Assembly: GCA_964489425.1 (NCBI GenBank)
Contig: CAZAYP010000040.1
Coordinates: 1 to 54,065 of the forward strand
Direction of reading: 5' to 3'
Origin: CAZAYP01 sp964489425 [NCBI: uncultured Verrucomicrobiota bacterium]
GTDB lineage: Bacteria > Verrucomicrobiota > Kiritimatiellia > RZYC01
Length of the DNA: 54,065 nt
Both the position numbers and the translations under genes were made by a program. Shown piece by piece: positions 33,295 through 43,529 of the stretch. The first letter of the stretch is position 1; each line of letters opens with the position of its first letter. Under the pieces are notes generated by a model that saw only the letters and a list, made by a program, of their open reading frames with translations, was not told the origin of the DNA and did no database searches.

Positions 33295-34026
33295 GGACTC
33301 GTTTTCGCCGTGCACCATGGGCACAAACCGCACGGGCAGGTCGTCCGTCATGCGGATCTCGCCGCCGGACTTCTTGAGGATGACCAGCCGCTGGACATCG
33401 ACGCCTACGGGCACGATCATGCGGCCGTGTTCCGCCAGTTGCGCAACCAGCGCCGGCGGCACGTCATCCGGCGCACAGGTCACCAAAATGATGTTGTAAG
33501 GGGCATGTTCCGGCCAACCCTGGTACCCGTCGCCGGCCAGCACCCTGACCCGCGGGTACCCGGTCCGCGCGAGGGCCTGTCGGGCGTGTTCGGCCAGTTC
33601 CGGAATAATCTCGATGGTGAAAACATCGAGGCCCAACTCGGCAAGAACTGCCGCCTGGTAGCCGGACCCGGTGCCGATTTCCAGCACTTTTTCGCCGGGT
33701 TGCGGCGCCATTTTTTCCGTCATGTAGGCTACGATGAACGGCTGGGAGATGGTCTGGCCATGGCCGATGGGGCCGGGGTGGTCGCCATACAGGTTAAAGG
33801 AATGGCGGAAAGCCTCAGGCACATACTCGTGCCGCGGGACCTTGCCCATAGCCGCCAGCACCTGCGAATCCGTAACCCCGTAGCGCCGGATCGTGGCCAC
33901 CATGGCCGCCCGGTCGGCGGCCCGCGGATCGTTGGGTACATTCATGCGGGTCTCCCTTGAACAGGACGCCAGCACCGACAGCGCGGTCATGGCCGCAACA
34001 CCTGCCAAGGTCCAAGTCCCGTTCAT
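33286..34026 (-). CDS. pcm: Protein-L-isoaspartate O-methyltransferase, lipoprotein form
   Basis: 246 aa. SAM-dependent methylation of isoaspartyl residues for protein repair. The catalytic core is clear: RHEYVPEAFRHSFN, QTISQPFIVAYM, the SAM-binding VLEIGTGSGYQAAVLAEL and DVFTIEIIPEL. The first 23 residues form a lipoprotein signal ending LSVLASC, so the enzyme should be anchored outside the cytoplasm, where SAM is not normally available. Alternatively the true start is the internal ATG giving MNVPNDPRAADRAA, although the signal looks real. A promoter-like element lies upstream. Confidence 0.92.
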   Translation of the reverse strand: MNGTWTLAGVAAMTALSVLASCSRETRMNVPNDPRAADRAAMVATIRRYGVTDSQVLAAMGKVPRHEYVPEAFRHSFNLYGDHPGPIGHGQTISQPFIVAYMTEKMAPQPGEKVLEIGTGSGYQAAVLAELGLDVFTIEIIPELAEHARQALARTGYPRVRVLAGDGYQGWPEHAPYNIILVTCAPDDVPPALVAQLAEHGRMIVPVGVDVQRLVILKKSGGEIRMTDDLPVRFVPMVHGENESAP

Positions 34027-34058
34027 AATTGGTGCCCTGCCTGCCTATGGACATCTGG

Positions 34059-34087
34059 ATCATGCCGCTGGGGCGCCGCAAAGTCAA
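34059..34087 (-). promoter_or_regulatory. Putative promoter of the isoaspartyl methyltransferase gene
   Basis: Minus-strand TTGACT (34087-34082), 17-nt spacer, CATGAT (34064-34059), giving a leader of about 26 nt. Confidence 0.5.
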
Positions 34088-34142
34088 GCTATCGGACAGT
34101 TGGCAGCGCTAGCGGGAAAGGGATTCATCCCCACGGCAAGCC

Positions 34143-34174
34143 ATGGAGCATCCTGCCAATGGAGCATCCTGCCA
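34143..34174 (+). repeat. Perfect tandem dimer of a 16-bp unit
   Basis: ATGGAGCATCCTGCCA occurs twice head to tail in the 244-bp intergenic region 34027-34270. The rest of that region, from 34180, is unusually AT-rich for this window and must carry the promoter of the gene at 34271, though I could not fix -35/-10 boxes. Confidence 0.85.
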
Positions 34175-34270
34175 TGCGTCGTGAAATTTAAACTATATAC
34201 ACAAAAGGACGATATTAGGGTACGATCATGATAAGTCGTTGGCTAAAGCCGGCTAAAAACAGAGGTCATT

Positions 34271-35689
34271 ATGCATATTAACTCAATCAATCGTTGCGGG
34301 TTTACGGGGCTGGGCGCAGTTTTGAGCCTGGCTTTTCCTTTGTTGGCCGGCGCGGCCGACCCTGACCCGAAAATCGAGCTTTGCGTGCAGAATGAAAACC
34401 TCTATCTCGCAACCTCTTTCACCAACCAGTTTTTCGTGGAGCGGCGCGTTCCGGGCGAAGAGTGGCAGCGGGTGGGCGCATTCACGGAGGCGGGCGCCAG
34501 CGGGATGGAATGGTTCCGGGCCGTGCTGCTCAACGGCAAGCCGGCCGACCCGGGCGATGCGTTGGTCTTCACCCCGGGCGACCTGCCGGACGGGAGCGGC
34601 CAGGGGCTACCGGCGGCGGTTGGACCACTGACGTTGCTCCGCAAGAGCGGGTCGGCGGAGGACGCCACGTATGGCCCCCTGGTTCGCCGGTACGAGGCCT
34701 ACGACGCCCCGGTCAGCGCCAGGCAATCGCCGGATGTGGCCGCTAACCCGGCTATGGTGTACTGGTGGACGCGGACCGGCGAAACGGCATTCTGGCTGCT
34801 TGCCACCAACGGCGTAGCTTACAGCAACGGCCTGATCAACGCCACCAAGGCGCCGACCAACTGGCTTTTCGGCGGGATCGGAGATGTTTCGGGCACGGGC
34901 CGATACGACATGTTCTGGAGCCCATCCAACGCCACCATGAAAACCTGGCTGTTGGACTCTGATCATCGGTATGCCAGTCAGGCCGTGTTGTACGGTTCGT
35001 ACTGCCCGATCGAGTACCAGTTCCGTTGTTTCGGGGACAGCAGCGGCGACGGGTATGACGACCTGTTCTATGAAGACGTCTACTTCGGCTATATTGATAC
35101 CTGGCACGTGAATCCTGACGGTACCCTCCGGGTCGCCCTGCCGACTTTCGCGTCTTCGGTCAACCGCAGTTGGCAGTTGCGCGCGTGCGGCGATGTGACC
35201 GGCGACGGCCGGGTGGAACTGTTTTTCCACCAGACCAACAACGGCTTCACCGCAACTTGGAAACTGGATACCAACGGGCAACTGGTCGCCAATATGCTGA
35301 TGAACTCAACGCGGGTGCCCACGGGCTGGACCATGCGGGCGGCCGGGGACATCAGCGGCGACGGCCGGACGGAAATCTTCTGGCAGCACACCAACGGCCA
35401 GACCTCGTGCTGGTTCCTCAACACCAACGGCGTGCGCACCTCCAGCACCACGATCTACAGCGGGCGGATTGCCAGCGGCTGGGTCATGCAGGCGGCGACG
35501 GATGTGAGCGGCGACGGCCGGACGGAACTCATTTGGCACAATCTCATCAACGGCTCCACGGCAGTCTGGTTCCTGAACACCAACGGCACCCTGGCGTCCA
35601 GCCGCCTGATGAATGCCGCCGCGGTATCATCTAAGTGGATCATGGGCGGTGTCGCGCCAAGAGATGGGATCACGCGCCGAAGACGGTAG
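34271..35689 (+). CDS. Secreted FG-GAP/VCBS-repeat protein
   Basis: 472 aa. AGAGG lies 6 nt before the ATG, and the signal peptide ends LLAGAADP. Residues about 30-150 are an N-terminal domain with VERRVPGEEWQRVGAFTEAG. Five FG-GAP-like calcium-binding loops follow: GDVSGTGRYD, GDSSGDGYDD, GDVTGDGRVE, GDISGDGRTE and TDVSGDGRTE, spaced about 50 residues apart and rich in TNG and WFLNTNG. They should form a beta-propeller. The protein ends in a basic RRRR tail. Extracellular, with no enzymatic motif; probably binding or structural. Confidence 0.87.
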   Translation: MHINSINRCGFTGLGAVLSLAFPLLAGAADPDPKIELCVQNENLYLATSFTNQFFVERRVPGEEWQRVGAFTEAGASGMEWFRAVLLNGKPADPGDALVFTPGDLPDGSGQGLPAAVGPLTLLRKSGSAEDATYGPLVRRYEAYDAPVSARQSPDVAANPAMVYWWTRTGETAFWLLATNGVAYSNGLINATKAPTNWLFGGIGDVSGTGRYDMFWSPSNATMKTWLLDSDHRYASQAVLYGSYCPIEYQFRCFGDSSGDGYDDLFYEDVYFGYIDTWHVNPDGTLRVALPTFASSVNRSWQLRACGDVTGDGRVELFFHQTNNGFTATWKLDTNGQLVANMLMNSTRVPTGWTMRAAGDISGDGRTEIFWQHTNGQTSCWFLNTNGVRTSSTTIYSGRIASGWVMQAATDVSGDGRTELIWHNLINGSTAVWFLNTNGTLASSRLMNAAAVSSKWIMGGVAPRDGITRRRR

Positions 35690-35711
35690 CGCCCCATCCT
35701 GCCGCTTGCGC

Positions 35712-35741
35712 CGGGGGCCCGTGCGGCCCCCGCGCCATTTT
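35712..35741 (+). terminator. Probable terminator of the FG-GAP gene
   Basis: CGGGGGCC (35712-35719) and GGCCCCCG (35725-35732) form an 8-bp stem with a 5-nt loop. A four-T run follows at 35738-35741. Confidence 0.6.
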
Positions 35742-35760
35742 AAAAGATGCGATTGATCGG

Positions 35761-35789
35761 TTGACTTTATCGGTCTGCTGCGTTAAACA
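35761..35789 (+). promoter_or_regulatory. Putative promoter of the PpiC lipoprotein gene
   Basis: TTGACT (35761-35766), 17-nt spacer, TAAACA (35784-35789). The -10 match is weak. The leader would be about 68 nt. Confidence 0.4.
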
Positions 35790-35863
35790 TGACGCTCTTA
35801 ATACCGGATTGCAACAACATCCGGGGGAGCGGACGCCCCAGGAAGTCCAGAAAAGGAACAATA

Positions 35864-37306
35864 ATGAAGAAGATTAACGTGTGTAAATCTGTAGCCATGA
35901 TGCTGGCGCTCGGACTGGTCGCAGGCGGGATGACCGGGTGCAAGAACGAGACGCCCCCTCCACCTCCGGCCAAGGATGTGAGTTTCTCCGGCGCGGAAGA
36001 TATCTTTGCCCCGCCGGGCCCCGCGCCCACGCCCACCAATCCCGACGAGGTGCTGGTCACCGTGGACGGCAAGCAGATCAAGCAGGCGGAAGTTGATCGC
36101 GAGATCAGCATGATGTTTGGCGCCAACGCCCCCCAGGTGCCGCCGGCCAAGATGGCCCAGATGCGCGCACAGATCGCACCCCAGATCCTTGAAAGCTTGA
36201 TCGTCAAGCAGTTGCTGACCCAGGCGGTCGATGCCAACAAGATTGAGGTCAAGGATGAAGAGGTCGAGGAAACGCTCACCAAGATCAAATCTTCCCTGCC
36301 GCCGGGCGCCACGCTGGACGATTATCTCAAGCGCATGAACATGACCATGGAGGACCTGCGCAAGGCCCTGGTGCTGGATTTGCGCATCAACGCGATGCTC
36401 AAGTCGACCGTGGACAACCTGCCCGAACCGACGGACGCGCAAGTGAAGGCGTTTTACGAAGAAAACATGGCGCGCTTCGACCAGCCCGAGACCGTGGAAG
36501 CCAGCCACATCCTGATCGCGTTCCAACCCGGCGAAGACGATGCCGCCAAGGCGCTCAAGAAACAGAAAATCGAGGATCTTCACAAGCAGTTGGTCGATGC
36601 CAACGGCGCCAACTTCGCGGAACTGGCCCAGGCCAATTCCGACTGCCCCAGCAAGGCCCGCGGCGGCGATCTCGGCCAGTTCAGCCGCGGCCAGATGGTG
36701 CCGGCCTTCGAAGAAGCCGCGTTCACCCAGGAAATCGGGGCCATTGGCCCGGTCGTGGAAACCGATTTCGGCTACCACATCATCAAGGTCACCCAGCACA
36801 ACAAGGCCGGGCAACAGACCATGGACGAAGCCAAAGAGCAGATTGTCAAGGGGCTGAAGGCCCAGGAACGACAGACCGCGGTCCAGAAGTATATCGAGGA
36901 TCTCAAGGCCAAAGCCAAGATCGAATACGCCCGGCCGGACCTGCAAGTGACCAAGCTGCCTGGCATGCCGGACGCCGAAGGCATCCCCGTGGAAGCGGAA
37001 CCGCCCCCAGCGGAAGTTGCCCCGGCCCCGGAAGCTGCCATGCCGGCAGCCGTCGAAGCGCCGGCCGTACCCGCGGAAGCTGCAGCCCCGGCCGAAGTGA
37101 CTGCCCCGGCGGAGCCGGTGGTGGAAGCCGCCCCGGCGGAACCGGTGGTCAGCGAGCCGCCGGCTGTTGAAGCCGCGCCTCCAGCCCCGGCGGTTGAGGC
37201 TCCGGCCGTTGAAGCCCCAGTGGCCCCGGCCCCCGAAGCCGCTGCGCCCGCGGAAGCGGCCGTTCCCGCGGCCCCGGCCGAGACGGCGCCCGCTCCGGCA
37301 CAATAA
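35864..37306 (+). CDS. Parvulin-type peptidyl-prolyl isomerase lipoprotein (SurA/PrsA-like) with an Ala/Pro-rich tail
   Basis: 480 aa. The ATG at 35864 has AAAGGAA upstream; a longer frame from 35789 has no such support. The lipoprotein signal ends GGMTGC (C26). A SurA-like helical chaperone region (about 60-210) surrounds a PpiC domain (about 213-315): ASHILIAF, NSDCPSKARGGDLGQFSRG, MVPAFEEAAF and FGYHIIKV. After residue about 375 there is a roughly 100-residue low-complexity tail of Ala, Pro, Glu and Val that could span the periplasm or bind peptidoglycan. It likely folds outer-membrane or secreted proteins; an outer-membrane barrel gene follows directly. Confidence 0.9.
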   Translation: MKKINVCKSVAMMLALGLVAGGMTGCKNETPPPPPAKDVSFSGAEDIFAPPGPAPTPTNPDEVLVTVDGKQIKQAEVDREISMMFGANAPQVPPAKMAQMRAQIAPQILESLIVKQLLTQAVDANKIEVKDEEVEETLTKIKSSLPPGATLDDYLKRMNMTMEDLRKALVLDLRINAMLKSTVDNLPEPTDAQVKAFYEENMARFDQPETVEASHILIAFQPGEDDAAKALKKQKIEDLHKQLVDANGANFAELAQANSDCPSKARGGDLGQFSRGQMVPAFEEAAFTQEIGAIGPVVETDFGYHIIKVTQHNKAGQQTMDEAKEQIVKGLKAQERQTAVQKYIEDLKAKAKIEYARPDLQVTKLPGMPDAEGIPVEAEPPPAEVAPAPEAAMPAAVEAPAVPAEAAAPAEVTAPAEPVVEAAPAEPVVSEPPAVEAAPPAPAVEAPAVEAPVAPAPEAAAPAEAAVPAAPAETAPAPAQ

Positions 37307-37329
37307 GTACAGCCTACCAACGTTTGGAC

Positions 37330-37367
37330 AACACCCCCCATCCACACCGATGGGGGGTGTTTTTTTT
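37330..37367 (+). terminator. Strong Rho-independent terminator
   Basis: ACACCCCCCATC (37331-37342) pairs perfectly with GATGGGGGGTGT (37349-37360) around a 6-nt loop and is followed by seven T. It ends the PpiC transcript. Confidence 0.93.
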
Positions 37368-37399
37368 CGCCCCGCGGCCTGAACGGCCTTGGAACCGCG

Positions 37400-37428
37400 T
37401 TGATTTTTTGCTGGGGCTGGGTTATGGT
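37400..37428 (+). promoter_or_regulatory. Putative promoter of the outer-membrane barrel gene
   Basis: TTGATT (37400-37405), 17-nt spacer, TATGGT (37423-37428), right after the preceding terminator. The leader would be about 36 nt. Confidence 0.55.
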
Positions 37429-37470
37429 AATGACCGTAAGGTCAATCATCATAGAAAGAAGGAGATCGTC

Positions 37471-37983
37471 ATGAAGAGACTTTTAGTGGGATCGGTTGCG
37501 ATGGTGGCATTCGGCGCGATGACCGCCCTGGCCAATTATGGATGGGGCCCGTACCTGGCCTACTGGAAACCCGCGGACACGGATGGCGGGTTCGGCCCGG
37601 GGATGAAGATTACGATCGAGATGGTGCCCAGCGTGCAGTTGGAACTGCGCGGCGCCTATTTCAACGGGCTCGAGACCACCAAGGTCGACGGAAATGTGGA
37701 CCTCAAGGTGATCCCGCTGGAAGCGGGCCTCGCCTTGAACATCCCGGTGGTCGCCAAGGGCAAGGTCCTGGCGGGCGGCGGGGGCGGCTACTTCCTGGCG
37801 GAAGGCAGCCAGGGATACAAGTTTGACAACGAGTTCGGCGGATATGCCACGCTGGGCTTCGAATACGAGGTCATTACCAATGCCTCGCTGTTCGTCGAGG
37901 CCCAGTACAACTTCGTCAAGATGAACTACGATGTCAGCATGAACGGCCCGGGTGCCAACCTGGGCCTGATGGTGACCTGGTAA
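37471..37983 (+). CDS. Small outer-membrane beta-barrel protein
   Basis: 170 aa. AAGGAG lies 7 nt before the ATG at 37471. The signal peptide ends TALANYG. The mature part alternates polar and hydrophobic residues in about eight strands: MKITIEMVPSVQLELRGAYF, VDLKVIPLEAGLALNIPV, LAGGGGGYFL, YATLGFEYEV and SLFVEAQYNFV. It ends in a strand with an aromatic C-terminal residue (LMVTW), the outer-membrane assembly signal read by BamA. It resembles the OmpA/OmpW-type 8-stranded barrels in size. Own promoter and Shine-Dalgarno. Confidence 0.82.
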   Translation: MKRLLVGSVAMVAFGAMTALANYGWGPYLAYWKPADTDGGFGPGMKITIEMVPSVQLELRGAYFNGLETTKVDGNVDLKVIPLEAGLALNIPVVAKGKVLAGGGGGYFLAEGSQGYKFDNEFGGYATLGFEYEVITNASLFVEAQYNFVKMNYDVSMNGPGANLGLMVTW

Positions 37984-38011
37984 GACCAGCGCCGGGACGG
38001 AGGCTGAACGC

Positions 38012-38515
38012 GTGACGCACATGCCAGCCCAGCGCAGATCGGGATTCAGAGCCCTGCTGGCGGTCTACGTGGTCATGCTGCTCGCCATCCCGCTGGCGGG
38101 CTGTTTCCTGTCTGGGCTGGGCGCGCCCGCCATGGCGCCCCCCGCGGGCGCCCAGGCCCGGGTGCTCACCTTGGAAACGAGCGGTTACGATGCCGGCCCC
38201 GAGAGCTGCAACTGGCGGCGCACCTGGTACGGCCGGCCGGTGATCGCATCCGGCCCCAACGCGGGCCGGCCCAAGGCCGTGGGCGTGACCGCCAGCGGTA
38301 CCCGGGCCCGCTACGGCACGATCGCCGCGGACACCAACTTGTTCCCCTACGGGACCATCATCCACGTGCCGGGCTACGGGCACGGGCGGGTCGAAGACCA
38401 GGGCCGGGAAATCAAGGGGCGCAAGATCGACCTGTTTTTCCCGAGCCGCCAGGCCGCCTTGGACTGGGGCCGGCAGGTACACGTGGTGCAGGTCTGGCTG
38501 CCTGGCGCACGCTAG
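38012..38515 (+). CDS. 3D-domain (MltA/RlpA-like double-psi barrel) lipoprotein
   Basis: 167 aa from a GTG at 38012 with GGAGG 8 nt upstream. A hydrophobic segment ends IPLAGC, a lipobox. The 3D domain covers about residues 55-165: LETSGYDAGPESCNWRR, GTIAADTNLFPYGTIIHVPG, GRVEDQGREIKGRKIDLFF and a closing VQVWLP. The three conserved aspartates lie in AADTN, VEDQG and KIDLF. Members include MltA-type lytic transglycosylases and Gram-positive resuscitation-factor-like proteins, so a peptidoglycan substrate is likely. The last 4 nt overlap the convergent Nudix gene. Confidence 0.88.
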   Translation: MTHMPAQRRSGFRALLAVYVVMLLAIPLAGCFLSGLGAPAMAPPAGAQARVLTLETSGYDAGPESCNWRRTWYGRPVIASGPNAGRPKAVGVTASGTRARYGTIAADTNLFPYGTIIHVPGYGHGRVEDQGREIKGRKIDLFFPSRQAALDWGRQVHVVQVWLPGAR

Positions 38516-39081
38516 GCCAGCCAACGGGCGCAGCGGACCCACGCGGCCAATGTTTTCCCGTCGGAGATCTCTCCGCGCGCCAGCAGGTCCTCGAACTCGG
38601 CGCGGGTCAGGCACACGGTTTCGAGCTGCTCGTCGGCGTCCGGCGCCCGCGGGCCGGGCTCCGTGGCCAGGCGCGCGAAAAACAGGAAGATTTCCTCCGA
38701 GGAATAGCCCGGCGACGGGAACACGGATCCGGCGGCATACAGCTCGCGGGCCTCGTAGCCGGTCTCCTCCACGATCTCGCGGCGGGCGCAGGTTTCGGCG
38801 GTTTCGCCGGGCTCGCGCGTGCCGGCGATCACCTCGAGGAACTCGCGCTCCGCGGCTTTGCGGTACTGGCGCACGAACACCAGCCGGCCGTCGGGCCGCT
38901 GCGCGAGGATCGCGGCGGCGCCGCGGTGGCGGATCACCTCGCGCACCGCGGACCGGCCATCGGGCATGGTCACCTCCAGCACCTCGAGGTTGACGATGCG
39001 CCCCTGGTAAACGGGTTTCACGGCCACGGTGCGCTCGGCCAAGGACCCGGTGGAACCCGGCCCGGAACTCAGCGCGCCCAT
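38512..39081 (-). CDS. Nudix hydrolase, ADP-ribose-pyrophosphatase type
   Basis: 189 aa. The Nudix box is exact: GTREPGETAETCARREIVEE, then TGY (G-x5-E-x7-REUxEExGU). An N-terminal beta module (KPVYQGRIVNLEVLEVTMPD) and the Pro-rich FPSPGYSSEEIFLFFA fit the NudF/ADP-ribose pyrophosphatase group, which hydrolyses ADP-ribose or other nucleoside diphosphate derivatives using Mg. AAGGAA lies upstream of the ATG. It is divergent from trpD and convergent with the 3D-domain gene. Confidence 0.92.
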   Translation of the reverse strand: MGALSSGPGSTGSLAERTVAVKPVYQGRIVNLEVLEVTMPDGRSAVREVIRHRGAAAILAQRPDGRLVFVRQYRKAAEREFLEVIAGTREPGETAETCARREIVEETGYEARELYAAGSVFPSPGYSSEEIFLFFARLATEPGPRAPDADEQLETVCLTRAEFEDLLARGEISDGKTLAAWVRCARWLA

Positions 39082-39092
39082 TTTCTTTCCTT

Positions 39093-39121
39093 TTGCATTT
39101 TCATGCCGCGAAACCTAATAT
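39093..39121 (+). promoter_or_regulatory. Putative promoter of trpD-clpB
   Basis: TTGCAT (39093-39098), 17-nt spacer, TAATAT (39116-39121). It lies in an AT-rich patch between the divergent Nudix and trpD genes. The leader of about 77 nt is GC-rich; no trp attenuator was seen. Confidence 0.5.
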
Positions 39122-39205
39122 ATATCTGCCTGACATGGCAACAGCGGAACGGCGGGCCGGCGGCGGCCGGGCGGCCGGGAAAAAACTGAACAAGGCGGCA
39201 GACAC

Positions 39206-40219
39206 ATGATTCGGCAAGCCATAGCCAAGCTGGTGGACGGCCAAAACCTCACGCGCGAGGAGGCGCACGGCGCGCTGCGCGTGATCATGTCCGGGGACGC
39301 GACCCCGGCCCAGATCGGCGCGTTCATCACCGCGCTGCGCATCCGCGGCGAGACGCCCGAGGTGATTGCCGGCTGCGCACAGGCCATGCGCGAAAACCTG
39401 ACCCCCGTGGCCGCACCGGCCGGGCCGATCGTGGATATTGTCGGGACCGGCGGGGACGGCGCGCACACGTTCAACATTTCCACGGCGGCCGCGCTGGTCA
39501 CGGCCGCGGCCGGGGTGGTGGTGGCCAAGCACGGCAACCGCAATGTGTCCAGCAAGTGCGGCAGCGCGGACGTGCTCGCGGCGCTGGGCGTGAACATCGG
39601 CATGCCCCCGGATCGCATGGCCGACTGCCTGCAGCGCATCGGCATGGCGTTCCTGTTCGCCCCCACCCTGCACCCGGCGATGAAGCATGCCACGGGCCCG
39701 CGGCGCGAGATCGGCATCCGCACCATCTTCAACATCCTCGGGCCGCTGTCCAACCCCGCGGGCGCGCAGCGCGGCGTGCTGGGGGTTTACAGCCGCCAGC
39801 TGGTGCCGGTCATGGCGGCGGCGGCGGCGGACCTCGGCGCGGAACACCTGTTCGTGGTGCATGGCCTGGACGGGCTGGACGAGATCACCACCACCACCGG
39901 CACGCTGGTCGGCGAGGTGCGCCAGGGCCAGGTGCGGATCTATGAGATCCATCCGGCGCAGTTCGGCATCCCGGTGGCGCAGAAAGCCGACCTGGTCGGC
40001 GGCGAGCCGGCCGACAACGCGGTGATCATCCGGCGGGTGCTGGCCAACCACCCCGGCCCGCAGTGCGACATTGTCCGGCTCAACGCCGCCGCGGCCCTGG
40101 TGGCCGGCGGCCGGGCGGCGGATATCCCCGCCGGGATCGCCGTGGCGGCCGAGATGCTGGCGTCCGGCGCGGCCATGAAAAAGCTCAACGAGCTGGTGGC
40201 CTTCACCCAGGAAGCATGA
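39206..40219 (+). CDS. trpD: Anthranilate phosphoribosyltransferase
   Basis: 337 aa, normal length. Transfers phosphoribose from PRPP to anthranilate, the second committed step of tryptophan synthesis. The PRPP/Mg motifs are DIVGTGGDGAHTFNISTA, KHGNRNVSSKCGSADVL and ALGVN; the later DGLDEITTT and NPAGAQRGVLGVY are also typical. AAGGCGG precedes the ATG. No other trp gene is in the window. It is followed 38 nt later by clpB, an unusual pair that is probably co-transcribed. Confidence 0.96.
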   Translation: MIRQAIAKLVDGQNLTREEAHGALRVIMSGDATPAQIGAFITALRIRGETPEVIAGCAQAMRENLTPVAAPAGPIVDIVGTGGDGAHTFNISTAAALVTAAAGVVVAKHGNRNVSSKCGSADVLAALGVNIGMPPDRMADCLQRIGMAFLFAPTLHPAMKHATGPRREIGIRTIFNILGPLSNPAGAQRGVLGVYSRQLVPVMAAAAADLGAEHLFVVHGLDGLDEITTTTGTLVGEVRQGQVRIYEIHPAQFGIPVAQKADLVGGEPADNAVIIRRVLANHPGPQCDIVRLNAAAALVAGGRAADIPAGIAVAAEMLASGAAMKKLNELVAFTQEA

Positions 40220-40257
40220 CCCGGTCCGCGACCATCTTGTTACGGAGGCGCTAAGCG

Positions 40258-42918
<2,661 letters not shown>

Positions 42919-42919
42919 C

Positions 42920-42994
42920 ATGGATTCGTTATTATCCGGGGCCATGATCCTGGGTCTTTTTTTCATGGTGTGGTACATCACCCGCGGCATGTGA
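42920..42994 (+). CDS. 24-residue single-pass membrane peptide
   Basis: ATG at 42920, one nt after the clpB stop, with AAAGGAG 9 nt upstream, a better Shine-Dalgarno than many large genes here. The product is MDSLLSGAMILGLFFMVWYI followed by TRGM: one hydrophobic helix spanning nearly the whole peptide with a short polar N-terminus and basic C-terminal end. No family known. Position and ribosome site argue that it is translated with clpB. It may be a regulator or subunit of a membrane complex; purely inferred. Confidence 0.55.
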   Translation: MDSLLSGAMILGLFFMVWYITRGM

Positions 42995-43002
42995 CCCGGC
43001 CC

Positions 43003-43437
43003 ATGATCCAGGACGTCCAGGTGGAAGTGAAAGCGCTGGTACCCACGCCCTCGGGCGTGGGGGTGTTCCTGACCAACGGGGCCAAGACCATTGCCATCTT
43101 CGTGGACCACAGCGTCGCCGCGGCCATCACCATGTACCACCACGGCGTCAACAAGCCGCGCCCGCTGACCCATGACCTGATCGCCAACATCCTCGCCGCC
43201 GTGAGCGCCCGCGTGGAGAAGGTGGTGATCCACGACCTCAAGGACGACACCTTCTACGCCCGGCTCTACCTGCGCCAGGAAAACGAGGTCAACCAGGTCG
43301 TGGCGGAAATCGACGCCCGCCCCAGCGACGCCATTGCCGTCGCGCTGCAGCAGCACCGCCCCATCTACGTGGCCCAGGATGTTTGGGATAAAACCGACGA
43401 CATGGCCTGGGCCCTCGAAAACAGCGGCGACAAGTAG
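43003..43437 (+). CDS. Bifunctional nuclease (BFN, DUF151) domain protein
   Basis: 144 aa. The ATG at 43003 starts MIQDVQVEVKALVPTPSG, the normal N-terminus of the family. The core features are AIFVDHSVAAAITMYHHGV, RPLTHDLIANILAAV, VVIHDLKDDTFYARLYL and DARPSDAIAVALQQHRPIYV, the last being the strongest signature. BFN proteins were described as combined DNase/RNase enzymes and are widespread, often with a thermotolerance or stress context. Here it sits 8 nt after the 24-residue membrane peptide and close to clpB. Confidence 0.93.
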   Translation: MIQDVQVEVKALVPTPSGVGVFLTNGAKTIAIFVDHSVAAAITMYHHGVNKPRPLTHDLIANILAAVSARVEKVVIHDLKDDTFYARLYLRQENEVNQVVAEIDARPSDAIAVALQQHRPIYVAQDVWDKTDDMAWALENSGDK

Positions 43438-43458
43438 CCGCCTTTTTGCCGCCTTTTT
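43437..43458 (+). repeat. Tandem GCCGCCTTTTT dimer downstream of the BFN gene
   Basis: Two copies of an 11-bp unit GCCGCCTTTTT lie at the BFN stop codon. The two T-runs may act as a crude terminator region before the galE promoter. Confidence 0.6.
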
Positions 43459-43462
43459 GCGC

Positions 43463-43491
43463 TTAACAAGCCGCGCCGGGTGCCTTATAGT
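43463..43491 (+). promoter_or_regulatory. Strong putative promoter of galE-cinA
   Basis: TTAACA (43463-43468), 17-nt spacer, TATAGT (43486-43491): each box matches the sigma-70 consensus at five of six positions. Leader about 31 nt. Confidence 0.7.
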
Positions 43492-43529
43492 GGAGGACTT
43501 TCCAAGGCTATGAACAGGACGGGTGCAGG

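Noticed and set aside
39122-39205. trp attenuator in the trpD leader
   Set aside because: No leader peptide with Trp codons and no terminator/antiterminator pair.
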